Assembly (NCBI RefSeq): GCF_013035425.1
Contig: NZ_WQHX01000003.1
Location: 199,001 to 263,000, forward strand
Direction: 5' to 3'
Length of the DNA: 64,000 nt
Source of the DNA: Ruegeria arenilitoris
GTDB taxonomy: Bacteria; Pseudomonadota; Alphaproteobacteria; Rhodobacterales; Rhodobacteraceae
In this document: positions 36,653-45,146 of the stretch, one piece after another
Layout of the letters: each line of letters starts with the position of its first letter
Position numbering within the stretch: position 1 is the stretch's first letter
Notes under the pieces: generated by a model
Databases searched by the model: none
The model's input: the letters and a program-made list of their open reading frames with translations, nothing else
Told to the model about the DNA's origin: nothing
Translations under genes and position numbers: made by a program

Positions 36653-38305
36653 CTAGTCGCCTTCGCCGAAACCCGGCCCGGTTCCATCCAAAGCTGCGTC
36701 CTGAAGTGTGAACGTTTCCTGCCAGACTTGTGTGTCGACCGGTTCATGCCGTGGTTGGTTTTCTGGTGGAAAGCGCATTGGTTTTCCAGGCAACGCACCT
36801 GTCGCCGCACCGTCCCGTTTTACGAAGACGCCGTTGACGACCACATGAGGCATGCCGCGAGGAGGCAGCCCCTGGGTGCCGCTCTGATAATCCGATCCAG
36901 GACCGACAGTTTCAGGGTCGAAGATGACGATGTCTGCTGCCATACCCTCTTGCATACGACCGCGCACGTTTAGGAACTCCACCCCGGTAGCCCCCATATG
37001 ATAGGCGGGCCAATAACTAAGCTGCGACAACGTAAACATGAGCGGCACGCCTTCCTCACGCGCGAGCTTGAGAACGGTCGAATGTGAACCCGAGGTGCGC
37101 GGGTGCCCGGCGAACAAGAGCGGATCGCCACGCAATCCCAAGTCTTCCGTGTACCACATGCTGTCGCTGCCCACGACCATGTTCGGCACTCGGAGCCATT
37201 GCGGCAACCACTCCTCCCTCGCGGGATTGAAGACGATCACAGTGCGACCCGGATCGTCTTCTGCGACCTGTTTGTACTCTTCAATCGTCAGGAATTGGTC
37301 CTGACTTGGGTCGTACATAATGTCTTCGTATTTGAGCCCAAGGGCAGCGATAGCGTCCGGGGTTAGCTGATCAGAGGCGATCGAGGTGGAGCCGGCTGTA
37401 TAGGGGTAGTACTCGGCCCACATATTTAATCCCTTGGCGCGCGCCATCTGGAGTTTCTCTTCTATCTCCCACCAGCCATAGTCGTTGTTGTGGCTGTAGA
37501 GGAGAGGAGCATCGAGTAAGAAAGCGTTGGTGAAGACTTCCGCAAAGCCAAGCGGAGCTTCCGGGTTCGTCGCCGAGGTATGAAACCGGCCGTGTACCCC
37601 CGTGGCCCGTCCGTAGCGGGCCGCCGTGCGTTGCAACTCAAACTGTTCATAAGTGCTGATACCAACGCCCGCGTACCCAACCGTCGAACCTGCACACAGC
37701 CCCCCTTCTTGCAAGCCTTTGTCCACGATTTGCATGATCCGGTTCATCTGTTCGACGCTTGCGCGAGTAACAGACCAATCCGCAACACCGTCTTCTGAAC
37801 TCGACAAAGCGCGCAATGCGAACAAGTTCGAAGCGTCGACGGGCACATCAATCTCAAGCTCGTCCATGACGACCATGCGGGCGATTTCATGCGACACGCA
37901 GGTGCCGTAGTTCATCGGCCAAGTGCTTTCTTCGCGGGAATACCAGTCGGCGATGTTGATGGCGCCAACTTCGCTGTCATAGGCTGTCGTGACACCGTCC
38001 ATCATACTCATGTTGATGGCATACTTCTGACTGGAGTGTGTGTGGCTATCAATAAAACCCGGCGCCACTACATGCGCAGTGGCATCCACGGTATCTTCGC
38101 CTTCAATTGGAGCGGTCGTAATTTTGACAATCCAGCCGTCGCTGATCCCGACATTGGCAATTTGGTCAAAGCCTGTTTCAGGGTCCATGACACGGCCGTT
38201 CAGAATAACCAGATCATAGGTGTCAGCCGAAGCCCCCGTAGTCATTTCACCTTGAATTATGCAACTGGCGGTCAGGGCCATGGCGCTCCAAAATAACTTC
38301 GACAT
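36653..38305 (-). CDS. Exported D-aminoacylase-like amidohydrolase
   Basis: This 550-residue protein has an N-terminal signal-like segment, then the amidohydrolase start VILNGRVMDPETGFD, the metal motif VVAPGFIDSHTHSSQ, VGYAGVG and VGSDSMW, and the C-terminal ADIVIFDPETV typical of N-acyl-D-amino-acid deacylases and related urease-superfamily enzymes. It probably hydrolyses an N-acyl or cyclic amide substrate, but the exported location is unusual for D-aminoacylases. The start at 38305 follows AGAGGAGTG. The membrane-fusion gene is 46 bp upstream. Confidence 0.8.
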   Translation of the reverse strand: MSKLFWSAMALTASCIIQGEMTTGASADTYDLVILNGRVMDPETGFDQIANVGISDGWIVKITTAPIEGEDTVDATAHVVAPGFIDSHTHSSQKYAINMSMMDGVTTAYDSEVGAINIADWYSREESTWPMNYGTCVSHEIARMVVMDELEIDVPVDASNLFALRALSSSEDGVADWSVTRASVEQMNRIMQIVDKGLQEGGLCAGSTVGYAGVGISTYEQFELQRTAARYGRATGVHGRFHTSATNPEAPLGFAEVFTNAFLLDAPLLYSHNNDYGWWEIEEKLQMARAKGLNMWAEYYPYTAGSTSIASDQLTPDAIAALGLKYEDIMYDPSQDQFLTIEEYKQVAEDDPGRTVIVFNPAREEWLPQWLRVPNMVVGSDSMWYTEDLGLRGDPLLFAGHPRTSGSHSTVLKLAREEGVPLMFTLSQLSYWPAYHMGATGVEFLNVRGRMQEGMAADIVIFDPETVGPGSDYQSGTQGLPPRGMPHVVVNGVFVKRDGAATGALPGKPMRFPPENQPRHEPVDTQVWQETFTLQDAALDGTGPGFGEGD

Positions 38306-38351
38306 CTCAAACACTCCTCTTCTACAATTCGCTTTCGGGAGGGTGCACACC

Positions 38352-39188
38352 CTAGTTTTCATAGCCCGTAACAACGACGTCCATTCCCGGTCTCAACACA
38401 TGCTCCGGATTTGGGAAGGCCACCAAGACCGCCGCTTCATCTGTGTCGGGGTTCAATCCTATGCTCGCCGAGATAATTCGTCCGGTATGGGGGAACTCCG
38501 TCCCATCCGGGAGTTCCAGCCGCACAGTAATTGATGCATGTATTGCCGTTTCATCTTCTCCTGACAATACGCGCTCCATAACGCGATCTATTGGAACGGG
38601 TGCGCGTACATGGATCGGATCGAGCTGTACAAGTGTGGCAACTTCCCGGCCACGATTGATATTCACATTAGCGTTTTCACGGTAGTTGGGCGATGTCATC
38701 TGCCCGCTGAACGGCGCGTAAAGCTTTTGCGCAGCTAGCAAAGATGCCGCCATGTCACTCTGCACGCGTAGTGTCTGTGCGGAAGCTTGCGCAGCTCGCA
38801 ACGCGAACAAAGCTTCCTGATATTGAGCCTCTGAAACAGTTTCGCGGTCTTTCAGTTCTTGCTGCCGTGCAAAATCTTCCTGAGCTTTTTCAACTGCGAC
38901 CAATGCTTCATTCAGTTGCGCTTCTGCCAAGGCAAGCTCCAACTCTTTGAAGCCAGTATCGAATTCAACCAACAAGTCACCCTTCGCAACGACTTGTCCT
39001 TCCACAAAATGCAACCGGTTGATTTTATTGCTGACTTCGGCTGAAACGTCCCATGCCCGCGCGGGTACAACAATTCCTTCAACAGTTGATGTCACCTGCG
39101 CTGCGGAAGTCGGTGGGAAAGCAAATCCCGCAGTCAATAGGATCGGAACGATCGCTAGCAAAGTTTTTGCCCGCCTGCCGAAAATCAT
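38352..39188 (-). CDS. RND-type membrane-fusion (HlyD/AcrA-like) adaptor without a pump gene
   Basis: This 278-residue protein has an N-terminal signal or anchor (TLLAIVPILLTAGFAFPPTS) and a split lipoyl-like domain around VSAEVSNKINRLHFVEGQVV. A coiled-coil hairpin rich in A, E and Q follows (about residues 85-145), then the second half-lipoyl YAPFSGQMTS and a beta-barrel part. It ends with GMDVVVTG, shorter than full AcrA-type adaptors. The strong GGAGGGGAG supports the start. No RND pump or outer-membrane channel gene adjoins it, so it may serve a pump encoded elsewhere or be a remnant. Confidence 0.8.
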   Translation of the reverse strand: MIFGRRAKTLLAIVPILLTAGFAFPPTSAAQVTSTVEGIVVPARAWDVSAEVSNKINRLHFVEGQVVAKGDLLVEFDTGFKELELALAEAQLNEALVAVEKAQEDFARQQELKDRETVSEAQYQEALFALRAAQASAQTLRVQSDMAASLLAAQKLYAPFSGQMTSPNYRENANVNINRGREVATLVQLDPIHVRAPVPIDRVMERVLSGEDETAIHASITVRLELPDGTEFPHTGRIISASIGLNPDTDEAAVLVAFPNPEHVLRPGMDVVVTGYEN

Positions 39189-39962
39189 ATCTCCCCTCCA
39201 GGTACTATTCTTCTTTTTTATCACGATATTCTGTCACAGAGTTTGGAACGCAGACTTGACGTGTGTCAAACCGCCGTAGCTGCTGTCCCACCGGAAAAGT
39301 AGACCACTGCTTAAGTCTGTTTTGTCCGCATGTGAGACATTGGACGTAGGTGCAGCGAATGGCAGGTTTGGATTTCAGCCTGTTTCACGCCTTTGAATGT
39401 CAGGTTTCGGGAAAACGTGCTGCGTTGCCGCGTTAGGGTCCGAAAACAGGACGTCGTGTTGAAGCGGATTTCGCTGCAACGGCGACCGGCGGAAAAGTCC
39501 GCATAGCAGTCGTTCATTCCAGGCGATACGAAAGTCCGCTTTCTTTCTTCTTCAAGAATGTGAAGTCGGTGAACTTGAGTTCACTAATTGCAAATCAGTG
39601 GTGTCCGCGTGGATTGTTTCGCGCATGCGGTAGCAGTTCGTAGCTTTCCAGTTTCGCCATATCCAAAAAGTACTGTGGTTTCCGTCGAGGGGCGGCCCGA
39701 ACTCACCTCCGTTTTGTCCGCCGGAATTTGTTAGACGGACGCCCACTTAATCCCAAGGTGCCAGACGTAGTGGTTGCATCACATCGCCGCTAAAACCAGT
39801 ACCGCAAAACGAACAATCAACCGCCCAAAAATTACTTCAATTCATTGTTCATTTGTCGAACAAAACGCAGTGAAAACTGGAGAGCGGAATGGTTAAAAAC
39901 GACATTTTTATCAGCGTGTTGGGAAGTATTTCTGGCTCGAAATATCCCGCGATGGGTGAGCT
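39189..39962. other. 774-bp stretch without a gene
   Basis: No convincing gene is seen here. It contains one GTGAACT-type palindrome (39569-39584), a short repeat with reverse-complement GCGGACTT (39488-39545) shared with other parts of the island, and an inverted repeat TTGTTC-N7-GAACAA (39845-39863) about 100 bp before the 777-residue protein gene, which could be an operator. Confidence 0.5.
39569..39584. repeat. Palindrome copy 1, GTGAACTTGAGTTCAC
   Basis: Seven-base arms GTGAACT/AGTTCAC surround two central bases. It lies 379 bp upstream of the large nuclease-like gene. It shares the arms with copies at 42412, 42467 and 57537 and, with one change, 42339. Confidence 0.75.
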
Positions 39963-42296
39963 ATGAAAGCTGAGAGCAGCGTCGACTTTGATCTTCCGCC
40001 CGACGCAATTCTAGCGGGCATAGGACTTCTGGATCGTCAGTCTCTCTGTAGTCTAATTTCAATCCTGGAAAGCGTTGATCTACTCAGCCTGATAAGGCAA
40101 ACCACAGATAGCGTTGCGAAAAGCCTGCAACTGTCCGATGCGGACGATGCCCAAAGAGTTCGTGCAGCTACGGATGCATTGTATTGCTCATCGGTTTCAA
40201 CGCCGACTTTGAGACATCGACTTTGGTACAGAATTTCTCAAGGTTTGTCCGTGTCATCCGAGACACCATATACCACAAAGTCGGCTCACAGGTCCTCTGC
40301 TGCAATAGCGGTACGTACTTCGGAGCGGCTTTCACCAGAACTTCAACGTCGACGTCAAAATGCTGCGCTAAATCTAGAGGCTGCTGGAATTGTCGAAAAG
40401 GCGACTGCAGCTGCAAGTTCGATAATGGAAACCGCAAGGAATGCCGTGTCAACGAGCGATCCATTACCGTTCGCAGAGATTGCGTCGGAAGAGTTCTTCG
40501 ACTTCATCAGTGATGAAAACACTTTTGAAGAAATCACGAAGATTACAGACTTAGATACGAAGGAGGCGCTCGGACGAGCTCGAATGCAGGCGCAGGCTGC
40601 CGCGGCTGGTGGCGCAGGTTGGGCCGTTTTCGCTGGAGTTGTCGCGAACAGCGGGTTTGCGCCTTACATCCTGGCTGCCAAAGCGAGTGCGGTGATACCG
40701 CTTGTGAGTGGTCCGGGTCTTGTGTCCCTTCTAGCGGTAATAGTTAATCCCGCGACACTTTTGGTTGGTCTTGGTGGTCTTGCTTGGATTGGAGCTGGAA
40801 AGTCGACGAGCGCGGCGCGTAGTCAGGTGGCCGCAAGACTTTGCGCAATGCTGGCCATGCGGGGAAGCCAGGATACTGACTTCGGCGTTCAAAAATTCAT
40901 CGCTGACATGCGTTCTAGCGCGAATGGAAAGTCTACTGAGTTCGAACATCTCGACAAATCCGCAAAACACCGGATGCGAAAGCGGATCGCGGAGATTGAA
41001 AGTACTCTAGGCGGTCCAATGCCAGCACCGGCTGGAACGCCGCCGAAGCCGTGGAACGAAAGTATATACTCTGCCAAAGAAAGTACAGATTACGCTGATC
41101 TCGTAGATGCGGCAGCAGTTGCCACACTGACAACAGGTCAGCTCCTTTGGCACGCGGTTGCAATGGATCGGAACGTGCTTCGTGCAGCTGACTTTTCGAG
41201 GAATATCAATCTCGACAACCCACTGGCTTTCGCTGCAAGCGCGCATGAGTTCGCGATGCGGGGCGCACAGATTTCCTTAAGGGGATACACAGCCGAAAGG
41301 CTTGTTATGGATCAGCTGGTCGCAACCGGGCACGATGTTGTGATGCCAATCAACAGCAATATGCCCGGTTTTGACTTGCTGGTCGATGGTTGTGAAATTC
41401 AGGTGAAATGCGGGGAAACACTGAGTATTCTCACCGACCACTTCGCAAAATATCCGGGCATCCCTGTTATCGCGAATAGCGAGCTCGCAAAAAGAGCATG
41501 GGAACAAGGTGAGGAATGGGCAAGCCTCGTGACGACACTACCTGGTTTCGACTTGAGTGTTGTCGAAGGAAAGGTCGCGAAGGCGCTCGACCACGCTTTG
41601 GACCTTGTTGATTTAGATGTTCTGTTTTTTGCTTTCGCTGTTGGGCTGGTTCGAGGTGGAGTGGAGGTTTGGCGCGGTGCAATTCCGTTAGAGGACCTTC
41701 CTGCTTGGATGCTGATAGACGGAGTTGCACGAGGTGGTTTGGGCCTGGCTGGCAACACCGGTGGTACTGCGATTGGTTTGCTAGCGATTGGACCTGCGGG
41801 TGCCTTAATTCTTGGTCCGGCATTCGCTTGCGCTGCGCTAATGGGAACGGGAACAGCTCGAGACAGTATAGCCAGTTTGTTTATGCGGGAGTGGCACCAA
41901 GAGCGAAAAAGGTTGGCTGCGGAGCTGCATGCATCGCTTCTTTCTGCCCTGGAAAGGAAAATCCGAACACTTTCTAAACGGCAGTCACACTTGCCTTCCA
42001 GCGTGGAAGAGGAAACGAAGGAAGTAGCCATTTGGATGCAGCGAAAGGGATGGGATGACGTAGTTTCTGCAATCGAAGAAAAGGCAGAGATATCCATACC
42101 GCCTAGCGATGAGTTTGAGACGCTTGCCCTTCTTGTGGAGGCTTCTCGCTTGGCACCGGCAGATACAAAGGTCCTAATTGCACGTGGAAGATTGGAACGG
42201 CACCTGCAGTCCAGACCGAGCCTAAATGAAGCAGTGTTTAAAAGTCGTCTGCCTCAGCTTCCCTCATACCCTTTTAGCTATCCTAAGAAGGGTTAG
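39963..42296 (+). CDS. Large hydrophobic-segment protein with PD-(D/E)XK-like nuclease core
   Basis: This 777-residue protein matches no family I can name. The N-terminal 210 residues are helical and polar. Residues about 212-280 are hydrophobic and Gly/Ala-rich, enough for two or three membrane-crossing helices. Near residue 441 the segment GYTAERLVMDQLVATGHDVV begins, followed by FDLLVDGCEIQVKCGE with D471, E478, Q480 and K482; this is the order seen in Mrr-like PD-(D/E)XK nucleases, where Q may replace E. Further hydrophobic stretches lie at about 553-570 and 587-630. The last 140 residues are charged and helical. Two further nuclease-fold genes follow on the same strand. Function is inferred, perhaps defence. 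Confidence 0.6.
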   Translation: MKAESSVDFDLPPDAILAGIGLLDRQSLCSLISILESVDLLSLIRQTTDSVAKSLQLSDADDAQRVRAATDALYCSSVSTPTLRHRLWYRISQGLSVSSETPYTTKSAHRSSAAIAVRTSERLSPELQRRRQNAALNLEAAGIVEKATAAASSIMETARNAVSTSDPLPFAEIASEEFFDFISDENTFEEITKITDLDTKEALGRARMQAQAAAAGGAGWAVFAGVVANSGFAPYILAAKASAVIPLVSGPGLVSLLAVIVNPATLLVGLGGLAWIGAGKSTSAARSQVAARLCAMLAMRGSQDTDFGVQKFIADMRSSANGKSTEFEHLDKSAKHRMRKRIAEIESTLGGPMPAPAGTPPKPWNESIYSAKESTDYADLVDAAAVATLTTGQLLWHAVAMDRNVLRAADFSRNINLDNPLAFAASAHEFAMRGAQISLRGYTAERLVMDQLVATGHDVVMPINSNMPGFDLLVDGCEIQVKCGETLSILTDHFAKYPGIPVIANSELAKRAWEQGEEWASLVTTLPGFDLSVVEGKVAKALDHALDLVDLDVLFFAFAVGLVRGGVEVWRGAIPLEDLPAWMLIDGVARGGLGLAGNTGGTAIGLLAIGPAGALILGPAFACAALMGTGTARDSIASLFMREWHQERKRLAAELHASLLSALERKIRTLSKRQSHLPSSVEEETKEVAIWMQRKGWDDVVSAIEEKAEISIPPSDEFETLALLVEASRLAPADTKVLIARGRLERHLQSRPSLNEAVFKSRLPQLPSYPFSYPKKG

Positions 42297-42338
42297 TCGG
42301 GCCTCGCAATCTGAACTTTTGTTCAATCGTTAAGGTCA

Positions 42339-42354
42339 GTGAACTCGAATTCAC
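42339..42354. repeat. Palindrome copy 2, GTGAACTCGAATTCAC
   Basis: One arm base differs from the consensus. It begins 43 bp after the stop of the 777-residue protein gene. A shorter related palindrome, TGAACTTTTGTTCA, lies at 42312-42325. Both have GAAC-N4-GTTC at the core. Confidence 0.7.
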
Positions 42355-42411
42355 TTGTTTTCCACCCTGATGCTGAAGGACAGTTATTCCCGTTGTCTTT
42401 ATACAATTTGA

Positions 42412-42427
42412 GTGAACCCAAGTTCAC
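42412..42427. repeat. Palindrome copy 3, GTGAACCCAAGTTCAC
   Basis: It is 73 bp from copy 2, about seven helical turns, and retains the GTGAAC/GTTCAC arms with one inner mismatch. Confidence 0.7.
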
Positions 42428-42466
42428 TGGCAACAAATGAACTCGTGGACTGCCAGTCCTTATCCA

Positions 42467-42482
42467 GTGAACTCGAGTTCAC
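42467..42482. repeat. Palindrome copy 4, GTGAACTCGAGTTCAC (perfect)
   Basis: This copy is a perfect 16-bp palindrome. It lies 55 bp from copy 3 and about 35 bp upstream of the decayed second start of the 777-residue protein gene, in a position suited to a promoter operator. Confidence 0.75.
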
Positions 42483-42505
42483 TTGACCGACTTGAATTAG
42501 CTCGC

Positions 42506-42583
42506 AATGGTCGAGCTTTGGAGACCAAGAGTAGTGCCGACTTCGAACTACCCCCCGACGCTAACTAAGCTGGTCCCACTGAC
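42506..42583 (+). pseudogene. Decayed duplicate of the 5' end of the 777-residue protein gene
   Basis: Translated in one frame this stretch gives KSSADFELPPDAN-stop-AG, against AESSVDFDLPPDAILAG at the start of the 777-residue protein. The bases align from about 12 bp before both starts (CGCAATGG..GAGCTTTG against CGCGATGG..GAGCTATG). The ATG has become TTG and a TAA has arisen. Only about 20 codons are recognisable. A second copy of this gene, or of its start, was once present here. Confidence 0.65.
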
Positions 42584-42642
42584 GGGGCGTAGAAGCGAGA
42601 GATGAGAATGCAACGGTACAATGGACCAATGGAATAATTGCG

Positions 42643-43293
42643 ATGAAAGGCATGATAACGGCGGTTGAGATGTCTCAGTCAGAAGGCATTGACCCTAAGG
42701 ATTTTCGTAGCGCTCTGCGAGCAGCAAACTTCAAGTGGCATTCCCATAATGATCGGTGGGTCGTTCCTATCGGCAGCTCACAACATGAAGACATGCTACG
42801 CGTCTTGTCGGAGTTGACCAAGAACACATCGCAGCACGCAAGCACTGTCAGTGCTGGTTCGGTTCGTCCAAGTGCCAGGCAGGCATCAAACAGCGATGAG
42901 GCGTGGATCATAGACCTATGTGACAAGGCACTTGGAAAAAAGGCAATGCGGCAACACCGCTTCCCGTTTCTACTCGGTGATCCGGGGTCGTCGGGACGGA
43001 GAGTGCCACTTCCCGTAGATGCGTACTACCCAGACTTGGCGTTGGTGATTGAGTATCACGAAAGGCAGCATACCTCCTCTGTTACCGTCTTCGACAAACG
43101 GAAAACGGTATCCGGCGTAGGAAGAAGAGAACAGCGAAGGCTTTATGATAAGCGCCGCCAAGAGGTGCTGCCAGAGAACGGGTATGAACTGATCGTGTTC
43201 GACTACTCTGAGTTCAAGCACGATAGAAGTGGCCGCCTAATCAGGGACCCCGATGCTGAGACAATTGTCGCGAACCGTCTCAGCGGTTTTTGA
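42643..43293 (+). CDS. Vsr/DUF559-like endonuclease-fold protein
   Basis: This 216-residue protein has a small N-terminal domain (DFRSALRAANFKWHSHNDRW), a serine-rich linker, and a C-terminal domain beginning AWIIDLCDKALGKKAMRQHR. The core VDAYYPDLALVIEYHERQHT has D126, D131, E137 and H143 spaced as in very-short-patch-repair and DUF559 nucleases. It is followed by REQRRLYDKRRQEVLPENGY and LIVFDYSEF. It therefore looks like a DNA endonuclease of the restriction-endonuclease-like fold. It lies between the large nuclease-like gene and a CoiA-like gene. An in-frame ATG 9 bp later is also possible as start. Confidence 0.7.
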   Translation: MKGMITAVEMSQSEGIDPKDFRSALRAANFKWHSHNDRWVVPIGSSQHEDMLRVLSELTKNTSQHASTVSAGSVRPSARQASNSDEAWIIDLCDKALGKKAMRQHRFPFLLGDPGSSGRRVPLPVDAYYPDLALVIEYHERQHTSSVTVFDKRKTVSGVGRREQRRLYDKRRQEVLPENGYELIVFDYSEFKHDRSGRLIRDPDAETIVANRLSGF

Positions 43294-43579
43294 ATTCGCC
43301 TTAGCCACTGATTGCTCCATACACTTTGGGACTTTCTCCAATGAACTCAAGGTCATCGGACAGCCGCGATTGCCTAACTTAGAACGATCGACTAGCATCA
43401 GGTTATAAGGCGGCCCCTAAGAGCCCTTCAAATAACCGGCGAGCGACGAAGTCTTAAACGCCGAAGAGAAGCAAGAACAGCGTTGGCGATCGCCTTCAAG
43501 CCGTCCTTTCAACTTTGCTCAAACCTCGGCGCTGGCGTGGTGCCGTGCGCCTGTAGCTTTCTGTTAAAGAGGATAGAAC

Positions 43580-44338
43580 ATGCAATTTGCAATCGTTGAC
43601 GGACGACGCAGCCAACCGGAACCCGGTCTAACTGGCTTATGCCCCGGCTGCAAATCGGACATGGTCGCGAGGTGCGGCCCGGTCAGGATTTGGCATTGGG
43701 CGCACAAGGGTATGCGTCACTGCGATCACTGGTGGGAGAATGAGACAGAATGGCATCGTCGATGGAAAAACAACTTCCCGAGCGATTGGCAGGAGGTCAT
43801 TCATTTCAGTCCATCGAAAGAACGCCATATCTCGGATGTGAAGACCCGGTACGGTTTGGTAATTGAATTCCAACATTCGCGGCTTGATGCTCAAGAACGC
43901 GTGTCGCGCGAGGATTTCTACAAAAAGATGATTTGGGTGGTGGATGGAACCAGGCGAAAGCGCGATCACAAACGCTTCCGATCGGGGCGCGGGGATTGGC
44001 GCCGAATACGACCAAACACTCCGCTATTTGCTTCTCCTTTTCCTGAGAACTCCCTCCCGCAGGATTGGATAGACAGCAAAGTACCTGTGCTGTTCGACTT
44101 CGAAAGTTCGAACGAAAACCCTCCTGAAGTGGCTCAGCGCCTGTGGTGCCTCTTGCCGGGCAGAGCGTCCGGCCAAGCCGTGCTTTGGCGTATGGAACGA
44201 GCAGCCTTCGTCAAAGCAGCGTCAACAGGCAAACTAGACCTCAACTGGGAAGCGGGCCTGAAGCAGTCTATAGAAGCTACATTGCGCCGGCAGAATGCCC
44301 GCATCAGTATGGCACTTTCGAGGCGATCGCGCTTCTAG
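43580..44338 (+). CDS. CoiA-like competence/nuclease-family protein
   Basis: This 252-residue protein has an N-terminal zinc-finger-like CPGCKSDMVARCG, then IWHWAHKGMRHCDHWWENET and the nuclease-like core HISDVKTRYGLVIEFQHSRL. Within this, D86, E96, Q98 and H99 fit the CoiA branch of the PD-(D/E)XK fold. CoiA takes part in recombination during transformation in Gram-positive bacteria; in alphaproteobacteria such proteins are mostly uncharacterised. The ribosome-binding site AAAGAGGAT precedes it. It is the third nuclease-like gene in a row; the 286-bp gap before it shows only one half-site-like ATGAACTC. Confidence 0.75.
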   Translation: MQFAIVDGRRSQPEPGLTGLCPGCKSDMVARCGPVRIWHWAHKGMRHCDHWWENETEWHRRWKNNFPSDWQEVIHFSPSKERHISDVKTRYGLVIEFQHSRLDAQERVSREDFYKKMIWVVDGTRRKRDHKRFRSGRGDWRRIRPNTPLFASPFPENSLPQDWIDSKVPVLFDFESSNENPPEVAQRLWCLLPGRASGQAVLWRMERAAFVKAASTGKLDLNWEAGLKQSIEATLRRQNARISMALSRRSRF

Positions 44339-44493
44339 TTTTGCGGCAGTTTGGCGGACCGGTTCAAAGCTCTAGACCTAGGTAGGCACAGGGTTTCTTC
44401 CTAACCTCCTCCAGTGTGGCTCTCAGTCGGTTTAACTCGGCGTGTTACGAAGACAACCCCGGGGCGTATCCTGGCAAACCAGATTAATTTGCC

Positions 44494-45066
44494 TCATGCG
44501 ACCTCTGTCGTCTCCAGTTCGCGAAGTATGCGATACACCGAGGCCCGACTTATGCCCAGCTTCCTAGCGATTTCAGTTGCTCCTGTTCGCGCTTCATGTA
44601 GATCAACAACTTCCTTTGACTTGGCCTTGGCAGTCGGCTTTCGACCTTTGTACTTCCCTGCAGCTTTTGCTTTAGCAATCCCTTCCCGCTGGCGCTCAAG
44701 CATTATTTCACGCTCAAATTCGGCGATGCCGCCGAGAATTGTAAGCATCAGCTTGCCCGTCGGCGTGCCTGTATCGATGCCCATCCCCAAGATGCGGAGC
44801 GTCGCGCCCTTGGCCGCAAGCGTATCCAAAATTTCAAGAAGGTGCGGGACCGAACGCGCCAACCGATCCAGTCTTGTGACGATCAGCGTGTCACCCTCGC
44901 GTATGAACTCCAAGGCGTCCGCCAAACGCTGTCTGGCTTTTACGTCAATAGAAGATACTTGTTCTTCGAAGACCTTATCACATCCCGCTTCTGTCAACTC
45001 TAGCATTTGAGCTTCTAAACCGGCTTTCTGGTCTACCGTTGATGTTCTTGCGTATCCGATGAGCAT
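44494..45066 (-). CDS. Small serine recombinase (resolvase/invertase family)
   Basis: This 190-residue protein begins MLIGYARTSTVDQKAGLEAQ, with the catalytic serine in ARTSTVDQ, then VTRLDRLARSVPHLLEIL, GKLMLTILGGIAEFEREIM, the E-helix linker and a C-terminal helix-turn-helix with GATEIARKLGISRASVYRIL. It is of the Tn3-resolvase/DNA-invertase type. It converges on the CoiA-like gene. A candidate recombination or operator site lies just upstream. Confidence 0.93.
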   Translation of the reverse strand: MLIGYARTSTVDQKAGLEAQMLELTEAGCDKVFEEQVSSIDVKARQRLADALEFIREGDTLIVTRLDRLARSVPHLLEILDTLAAKGATLRILGMGIDTGTPTGKLMLTILGGIAEFEREIMLERQREGIAKAKAAGKYKGRKPTAKAKSKEVVDLHEARTGATEIARKLGISRASVYRILRELETTEVA

Positions 45067-45073
45067 ACAATCA

Positions 45074-45146
45074 CTTGTTTCAATAGGATTTAAAACATAG
45101 TGACACGTAGTGTTTCAAAATTCAACAGCAACCCTATTGATACAAG
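45074..45146. promoter_or_regulatory. Inverted repeat upstream of the serine recombinase gene
   Basis: CTTGTTTCAATAGG (45074-45087) is matched, in reverse complement, by CCTATTGATACAAG (45133-45146) with 13 of 14 bases identical. The 45 bp between are AT-rich and hold an inner imperfect dyad around AAACATAGTGACACGTAGTG. The position, directly before the recombinase start, suits a res-like crossover or accessory site that also controls the promoter. Confidence 0.5.

Noticed and set aside
39311..39746. Two short minus-strand frames before the nuclease genes
   Set aside because: They contain the dispersed repeat and a palindrome, lack ribosome-binding sites, and look like decayed DNA.
41399..42097. 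232-codon minus-strand frame opposite the 777-residue protein gene
   Set aside because: The plus-strand frame is much longer, has the nuclease core and continuous hydrophobic segments; the minus frame is Ser/Arg/Pro-rich noise.
39569..42482. GTGAAC palindromes as LexA (SOS) boxes
   Set aside because: The core GAAC-N4-GTTC resembles the Gram-positive LexA box, but alphaproteobacterial LexA is known to use the direct repeat GTTC-N7-GTTC, so LexA is not the likely binder.
42312..42482. CRISPR array
   Set aside because: The repeats are short palindromes with irregular spacing (73 and 55 bp) and too few copies; no cas genes are present anywhere in the window.
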